Shown here in pieces: positions 5,410 to 9,043 of a stretch of 9,043 bases of DNA (position 1 is its first letter; every line of letters begins with the position of its first letter). Below the pieces are notes generated by a model. The model saw only the letters and a program-made list of their open reading frames with translations, did not search any database and was not told the DNA's origin. A program made the position numbers and the translations under genes. This DNA comes from CAAGNP01 sp045644725 (GTDB lineage: Bacteria > Bacteroidota > Bacteroidia > Bacteroidales > UBA932). The stretch spans positions 1 through 9,043 of the forward strand of contig JAZRHK010000078.1 of the NCBI GenBank assembly GCA_045644725.1, in the 5' to 3' direction.

Positions 5410-6987
5410 ATGAACCCTACTTTCCACAATAATATTTCCATCAGAAAAGCCTCAGCTGAAGATGCACCTCTGATTGCTCTGGTCCTTGCCATGGCCATGG
5501 GGGGAGATGAATCGCACCCTTTATTTGATATTTTCTGCAGAATGGCTCAACGGGAGGATTCCCAGTATAGCTGGCGCAATACTTTTGTAGCTGAGATTGA
5601 TGGAGCGGCTGCAGGGGCGATTGTGGGGTATGATGGAGCAAGACTTTACGAACTAAGACGCCCACTTGAAGAGGCTATAAGGGATATCAATGGTGGAGTT
5701 TTCAATATAGAGGATGAGACATCAGCAGGAGAGTTTTATATTGATTCTTTGGCAATCCTCCCTCAGTATAGGGGAATGGGTATAGCTAAGAGTCTTGTGG
5801 AGTATGTAAGGGAGAGAGTTTTTGCAGAGGGTTTTGACAAAGTGGGTCTGATAGTGGATTATGGGAACCCACGGGCAGAAGGACTATATGAATCTATTGG
5901 GTTCAAAAAGGTAAATCCGACCACATTTCTTGGCCACGATATGTGGCATATGCAGGCTAATAGGGATATCCCCCTATTGATTGGCGGGTATGGAGAGCGG
6001 ATACACAAGGCAATCTTCAACTCTTGTAGCGGCAAGATAGAGATTGTTCAGTCTTTGGATGCAAAAAATGCCTCTTATGTTATTGGTGAGGGTGATTCTA
6101 TCTACACTTTCAGTGAGTCGGGTCCCGATTCGAAAATTTACTCTTTCAGAGATGGTTCCCGCAATGATATTATGTGCAATGGAGATGACCCTTGTTTTGT
6201 CACTTTTTCGCCTGACGGCAAATATATCCTTACAGCTGACTATTCAGGTGGTTCTGTAAGTCTCTATCCTATTTCTGATGGAGAAGTAGCTGAGAAGGTT
6301 CAAATGTTGCAGTTTATGGGATCTGGCCCTCTGGCCAGACGCCAGGCCTCCTCACATATCCATCAGGTGAGGTTTCTCCCTCAGATCGAGGGTATAGAGG
6401 GGTCGTGGGTTCTTGCTCCCGATCTTGGTGCAGACAAGGTAAGGGTGCTGGGATATTCGGCAAATGCCGGAAACGGAAAAATTCTTACCCATTTTAAAGA
6501 TATCCTATTGCCTGCAGGCAGTGGACCAAGGCACCTAGATTTTGATCCAGGAAGGGGGATGATGTATTGCCTGTCGGAGCTTTCCGGTGAGTTGTTTGTG
6601 TTTAAAGTCTCAGCTGATGCCGGTGGCGAACCTGTGTTTGAGCAGGTTCAGACAGTATTGGCCGATGAATGCCGTTCTGGAGGGAGTGGGGATATCCATA
6701 TCCATCCCTCGGGCAAATATCTCTATACCTCGCACAGGCTGCAAAATGATGGTTTGGCTGTGTTTGAAATATATCGGGACGGGCTAGTCAAAAAAACAGG
6801 GTATGTCCGTACCCAGGAACACCCAAGAAACTTCCTGATTACCCCTGATGGCCGCTATATTCTGGTCGCCAGTAAAAATGAGTTCTCGGTACAAGTGTTT
6901 ATCATAGATGGTGAAGGGGTACCTGTCCCGACAGACCATATTCTGAATCTTGCCACCGATGCACCGACGTGCATTACTATTCTATAA
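5410..6987 (+). CDS. GNAT acetyltransferase fused to beta-propeller lactonase (6-phosphogluconolactonase family)
   Basis: One uninterrupted frame of 525 residues joins two enzymes. Residues 8-182 are a GNAT N-acetyltransferase, with LAILPQYRGMGIAKSLVEYV (115-134, acetyl-CoA site QYRGMG) and NPRAEGLYESIGF (153-165). Residues 188-525 are a seven-bladed propeller of the lactonase / YbhE Pgl family. Its hallmarks are FSPDGKYILTADYSGGSV (266-283), SSHIHQV (314-320), DLGADKVRVLGY (338-349), SGPRHLDF (371-378) and PRNFLITPDGRYILVA (472-487). The family hydrolyses 6-phosphogluconolactone in the oxidative pentose phosphate pathway, though many members act on other lactones. No signal peptide is apparent, so cytosolic action is likely. 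The frame is open upstream to 5320, but that part covers a terminator and promoter; Met at 5410 begins the GNAT fold directly. The joint is only about six residues. Substrates are unknown. Confidence 0.88.
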   Translation: MNPTFHNNISIRKASAEDAPLIALVLAMAMGGDESHPLFDIFCRMAQREDSQYSWRNTFVAEIDGAAAGAIVGYDGARLYELRRPLEEAIRDINGGVFNIEDETSAGEFYIDSLAILPQYRGMGIAKSLVEYVRERVFAEGFDKVGLIVDYGNPRAEGLYESIGFKKVNPTTFLGHDMWHMQANRDIPLLIGGYGERIHKAIFNSCSGKIEIVQSLDAKNASYVIGEGDSIYTFSESGPDSKIYSFRDGSRNDIMCNGDDPCFVTFSPDGKYILTADYSGGSVSLYPISDGEVAEKVQMLQFMGSGPLARRQASSHIHQVRFLPQIEGIEGSWVLAPDLGADKVRVLGYSANAGNGKILTHFKDILLPAGSGPRHLDFDPGRGMMYCLSELSGELFVFKVSADAGGEPVFEQVQTVLADECRSGGSGDIHIHPSGKYLYTSHRLQNDGLAVFEIYRDGLVKKTGYVRTQEHPRNFLITPDGRYILVASKNEFSVQVFIIDGEGVPVPTDHILNLATDAPTCITIL

Positions 6988-7279
6988 CCTCCAGATAGAA
7001 GCTCACTGGGCGGAAGCCGTCATTGCAAGATAACATTGCAGAGTGTGGATTGCGCATCCATCCGTCGTAAAAGTTACCACCACCATTGGAGAGTTCTGTG
7101 ATGAAAGGGAGCATTGTTTCCCATGCGCTGGCGCACATTGTGGCCGGTTTCTCGCAGTTTTCCACTATGAATGTCTGCCCGAGCTGCATATCGCAGGCGT
7201 GGAGTATAGGATTTTCATATTGTTCCATCAGGTCGGTATATGAGGCCATCCTCATTACGGTGATTTTAACCTTTTTCAT
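6977..7279 (-). CDS. Small TIGR04076-like protein of unknown function
   Basis: A 100-residue cytosolic protein resembling the TIGR04076 family. It has the family's N-terminal KKVKITV, then KPATMCASAW (44-53, Cys49 and AW at 52-53), GWM (73-75), and SCNDGFRPVSFYLE (84-97, Cys85). The two conserved cysteines could bind a metal or a cofactor, but no function is established to my knowledge. Its 3' end overlaps the lactonase gene tail to tail by 11 bp, and it diverges from the rubredoxin gene, with a good promoter 23 bp upstream of the ATG. The shared promoter region hints at related regulation, perhaps redox-linked, but this is inference. Confidence 0.78.
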   Translation of the reverse strand: MKKVKITVMRMASYTDLMEQYENPILHACDMQLGQTFIVENCEKPATMCASAWETMLPFITELSNGGGNFYDGWMRNPHSAMLSCNDGFRPVSFYLEVIE

Positions 7280-7301
7280 ACGGTATTTGCCATTTATTTT
7301 C

Positions 7302-7333
7302 CAAAGTTAGGGTATTGCCCCCATTTTGGCAAA
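7302..7333 (-). promoter_or_regulatory. Promoter of the TIGR04076-like gene
   Basis: On the minus strand TTTG (7333-7330), 20 bases, then TAACTTTG (7309-7302), both exact consensus matches. The ATG is at 7279, giving a leader of about 15-20 bases. Confidence 0.75.
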
Positions 7334-7336
7334 CTC

Positions 7337-7366
7337 TTTGCAAGATGTTATTATGAATGATTTTTG
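7337..7366 (+). promoter_or_regulatory. Candidate promoter of the rubredoxin gene
   Basis: TTTG (7337-7340), 18 bases, then GATTTTTG (7359-7366), one mismatch from TAnnTTTG. The -33 boxes of this and the opposite promoter are three bases apart, forming the symmetric GCAAA-CTC-TTTGC (7329-7341). The ATG lies 30 bases beyond the -7 box. A second weaker -7 candidate is TAGTTTAG (7382-7389). Confidence 0.5.
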
Positions 7367-7396
7367 AAATAAGTTATAGTTTAGTTTAGATTAGTT

Positions 7397-7561
7397 ATGG
7401 ACAAGTATGAATGTTTGATGTGCGGTTGGATTTATGATCCGGAGAAGGGGGATCCGGACGGGGGAATAAGACCCGGGACACCCTTCGAAAAGATCCCAGA
7501 TAATTGGATGTGTCCATTATGTGGGGTTACAAAAGAAGACTTCGTAAAAGTTGAAAAATGA
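7397..7561 (+). CDS. Rubredoxin
   Basis: A 54-residue protein, the normal length of a rubredoxin. The iron is bound by four cysteines in two knuckles: CLMCGWIYDP (Cys6, Cys9) and CPLCGVTKEDF (Cys39, Cys42). Aromatic core residues Tyr13, Phe30 and Trp37 are also present, as is the DPDGGIRPGTPFEKIPDNW stretch (19-37). Rubredoxin is a cytosolic one-electron carrier, in anaerobes usually feeding rubrerythrin, superoxide reductase or flavodiiron proteins; none of these partners is in the window. It appears to be transcribed alone, with a promoter upstream and a strong terminator 20 bases after the stop. The divergent TIGR04076-like gene shares its promoter region. Confidence 0.97.
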   Translation: MDKYECLMCGWIYDPEKGDPDGGIRPGTPFEKIPDNWMCPLCGVTKEDFVKVEK

Positions 7562-7580
7562 TTTGAATTGGTTAATAATA

Positions 7581-7616
7581 AAAGGAGGGTGACCTTGTGG
7601 GCACCCTCCTTTTTCT
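7581..7616. terminator. Bidirectional intrinsic terminator
   Basis: A perfect 11-bp stem pairs 7581-7591 (AAAGGAGGGTG) with 7602-7612 (CACCCTCCTTT) around a 10-base loop. On the plus strand it is followed by a T-rich run ending rubredoxin transcription. On the minus strand it begins a few bases after the metalloprotease stop and ends in TTTTATTATT. It sits between two convergent genes. Confidence 0.88.
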
Positions 7617-9043
7617 TTATTTCTTGGCTTGAGGATTGTCAAATGTCTCTTTGATGTGTTTTGCCAGATATGTGTAGTGTGCTCTGTTTGCTGTGCTTCC
7701 GGATGCAGACCTGGCTTCACATAAGGTCTTGATACTGTTCAATTGGAAGTAAGCCATAGAGATGATGTCGGAGTTGTCATTCTTCAGAGAACCCCCTCTT
7801 GGCATAGGTGATTCTTTCTTGTAGATGGAGATTACCGCCTCTACATATACTTTCTGTAGCATTCTTTGGTATGATGCTTTTTTGACATCTGATGATATAG
7901 GGACAAAAATTGCCTCATTCATGTCTTTATATAGGTCAGCAAGGGTGTATGCATCTTTACCGTTATGAAGTTCGTTCTCCACAAGATTGAGCATTACCCT
8001 TCTGCTCATGATGTTCTTTAGGACAGAACTGTATGTCCCTTCAATAGATGAGTCGGCGCGGGTTACAATTTTGTTAAGAACATCGTTGGGAACAAGCCAC
8101 ATTTGTGGTTCGAAGAGGTGTTTTTTCAAGAAAGCGACAGCCTCTTTCTGTTTGGCTTTCTCCACATGAGTATAGTTGGCACCAGGCTGCTCTACTGTTT
8201 TGGTCTCTCCATATACGCCACCGATATATCTGGCTACGTGGTTCATGTAACGTTTGTACTGGCTCAGAACTTCGCCATAAAGGGTTTTGAGATTGTCGTA
8301 ACCTTTGTTAGGCTCAGTAGTCCACTCTACAAGGTGTTTCATGATGTACTTAAGATTCCTTACACCCAGTTCGTTGGTCTCCATCTGGTTGCATCCCAAG
8401 TCTTCTGATTGGAGTCTTGGATCGCTTGGATTTGATTCTGTGCCGAATTTGTAAAGGTCATCTTTGGTCTTCTCTATAATCCATTCATTGATCTTAGGAA
8501 GTTCTGCCTCAGGATCGTCAATCTCCGGGAATCTTCTGTAGCCCCACTCGATAGCCCATTCGTCGTAGCTGTTGATACGTGGGAAAAGGAGTTCTTGAGG
8601 GATATTGTCACCAGGCTGTGCCACATAATTAAAGCGGGAGTAGTCCATAATCGAAGTTGTGTGGCCATGTTTTCTCAAGAAAGTGGTATCACGAAGCTGC
8701 TCTGCAGTGAAGAACGATGTGCCTGCGAAGTTGTGGCGCAAGCCAAGGGTGTGTCCCACCTCGTGTGATGATACAAATCTTACAAGCTGGCCCATAAGCT
8801 CAGTGTCAAAGGTCATCTTGCGTGCGGCTGGATCCACTGGAGAACACTGGATGAAGTACCAGTTGCGAAGGAGTTGCATCACATTGTGGTACCAATTGAT
8901 ATGACTCTCTATTATCTCACCAGAACGGGGGTCATTTACGTGAGGACCGCTGGCATTTGGAATGTCAGATGGTTTGTAAACTATAGCAGAGTAGCGTGCA
9001 TCTTCAAGGCTCCAAGTTGGATCCTCCTCTGGTGTAGGTGCCA
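7617..9043 (-). CDS. Zinc metalloprotease, DUF4953 metzincin type (5' end cut by window)
   Basis: The C-terminal 474 residues of a larger protein; the frame stays open to the right edge, so the real start lies outside. A GTG at 8882 is internal: homologous-looking sequence (for example YSAIVYKPSDIPN) continues upstream of it. The metzincin zinc site HEVGHTLGLRH (8733-8765) gives three histidine ligands and the catalytic Glu, and a Met-turn SIMDY follows (Met codon 8646-8648). This matches the Bacteroidota zinc-dependent metalloprotease family with DUF5117/DUF4953 domains, usually about 800-900 residues and exported or anchored as lipoproteins, so the N-terminal signal is expected beyond the window. 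The substrate is unknown. A strong terminator lies just past the stop codon. Confidence 0.9.
   Translation of the reverse strand, partial: APTPEEDPTWSLEDARYSAIVYKPSDIPNASGPHVNDPRSGEIIESHINWYHNVMQLLRNWYFIQCSPVDPAARKMTFDTELMGQLVRFVSSHEVGHTLGLRHNFAGTSFFTAEQLRDTTFLRKHGHTTSIMDYSRFNYVAQPGDNIPQELLFPRINSYDEWAIEWGYRRFPEIDDPEAELPKINEWIIEKTKDDLYKFGTESNPSDPRLQSEDLGCNQMETNELGVRNLKYIMKHLVEWTTEPNKGYDNLKTLYGEVLSQYKRYMNHVARYIGGVYGETKTVEQPGANYTHVEKAKQKEAVAFLKKHLFEPQMWLVPNDVLNKIVTRADSSIEGTYSSVLKNIMSRRVMLNLVENELHNGKDAYTLADLYKDMNEAIFVPISSDVKKASYQRMLQKVYVEAVISIYKKESPMPRGGSLKNDNSDIISMAYFQLNSIKTLCEARSASGSTANRAHYTYLAKHIKETFDNPQAKK

Noticed and set aside
8103..8408. Long open frames on the plus strand opposite the metalloprotease (for example 101 codons)
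   Set aside because: They are antisense to a clearly coding metzincin gene and show no recognisable protein features.

Overview
The window looks like chromosomal DNA from an anaerobic member of the Bacteroidota, most likely order Bacteroidales. Three things point that way. Most transcription units are preceded by the Bacteroidota promoter form (-33 TTTG, about 19 bp, -7 TAnnTTTG); the two best copies are exact and precede the two tRNA genes. The starts lack clear Shine-Dalgarno sequences. The gene content also fits: a pheS with no pheT beside it, a DUF4953-type metalloprotease and a rubredoxin. Genus cannot be told from the sequence alone.

Layout, left to right. Positions 1-300 hold a GC-rich run of small hairpins, a terminator, tRNA-Leu(UAA) on the minus strand and back-to-back promoters. 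At 306-1463 (+) is a GNAT-fold acyltransferase of the YghO / bacterial ceramide synthase-like type. Its end overlaps, tail to tail by 61 bp, a tight three-gene minus-strand operon (4057 down to 1403) coding for a Gfo/Idh/MocA oxidoreductase, a left-handed beta-helix N-acetyltransferase and a PLP sugar aminotransferase. Together these three form a cassette for a 2,3-diacetamido-type nucleotide sugar (WbpB/WbpD/WbpE-like), probably for surface polysaccharide. The first enzyme of that pathway, the UDP-GlcNAc 6-dehydrogenase, is not in the window.

Position 4119 begins pheS (+), whose promoter is interleaved with that of the sugar operon. Next come tRNA-Gly(GCC) with a textbook promoter, two hairpins, and an unusual single-frame fusion of a GNAT acetyltransferase to a beta-propeller lactonase of the 6-phosphogluconolactonase family (5410-6987, +). 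A minus-strand TIGR04076-like small protein (6977-7279) and a 54-residue rubredoxin (7397-7561, +) diverge from a shared promoter region. A bidirectional terminator then separates rubredoxin from the C-terminal 474 residues of a large zinc metalloprotease (minus strand), which runs off the right edge.

Most of the window is ordinary core and housekeeping DNA. I see no transposase, integrase, CRISPR array or toxin-antitoxin pair. The features most worth a second look are the acetyltransferase-lactonase fusion, the ceramide-synthase-like protein with its overlapped tail, and the interleaved sugar-operon/pheS promoters.
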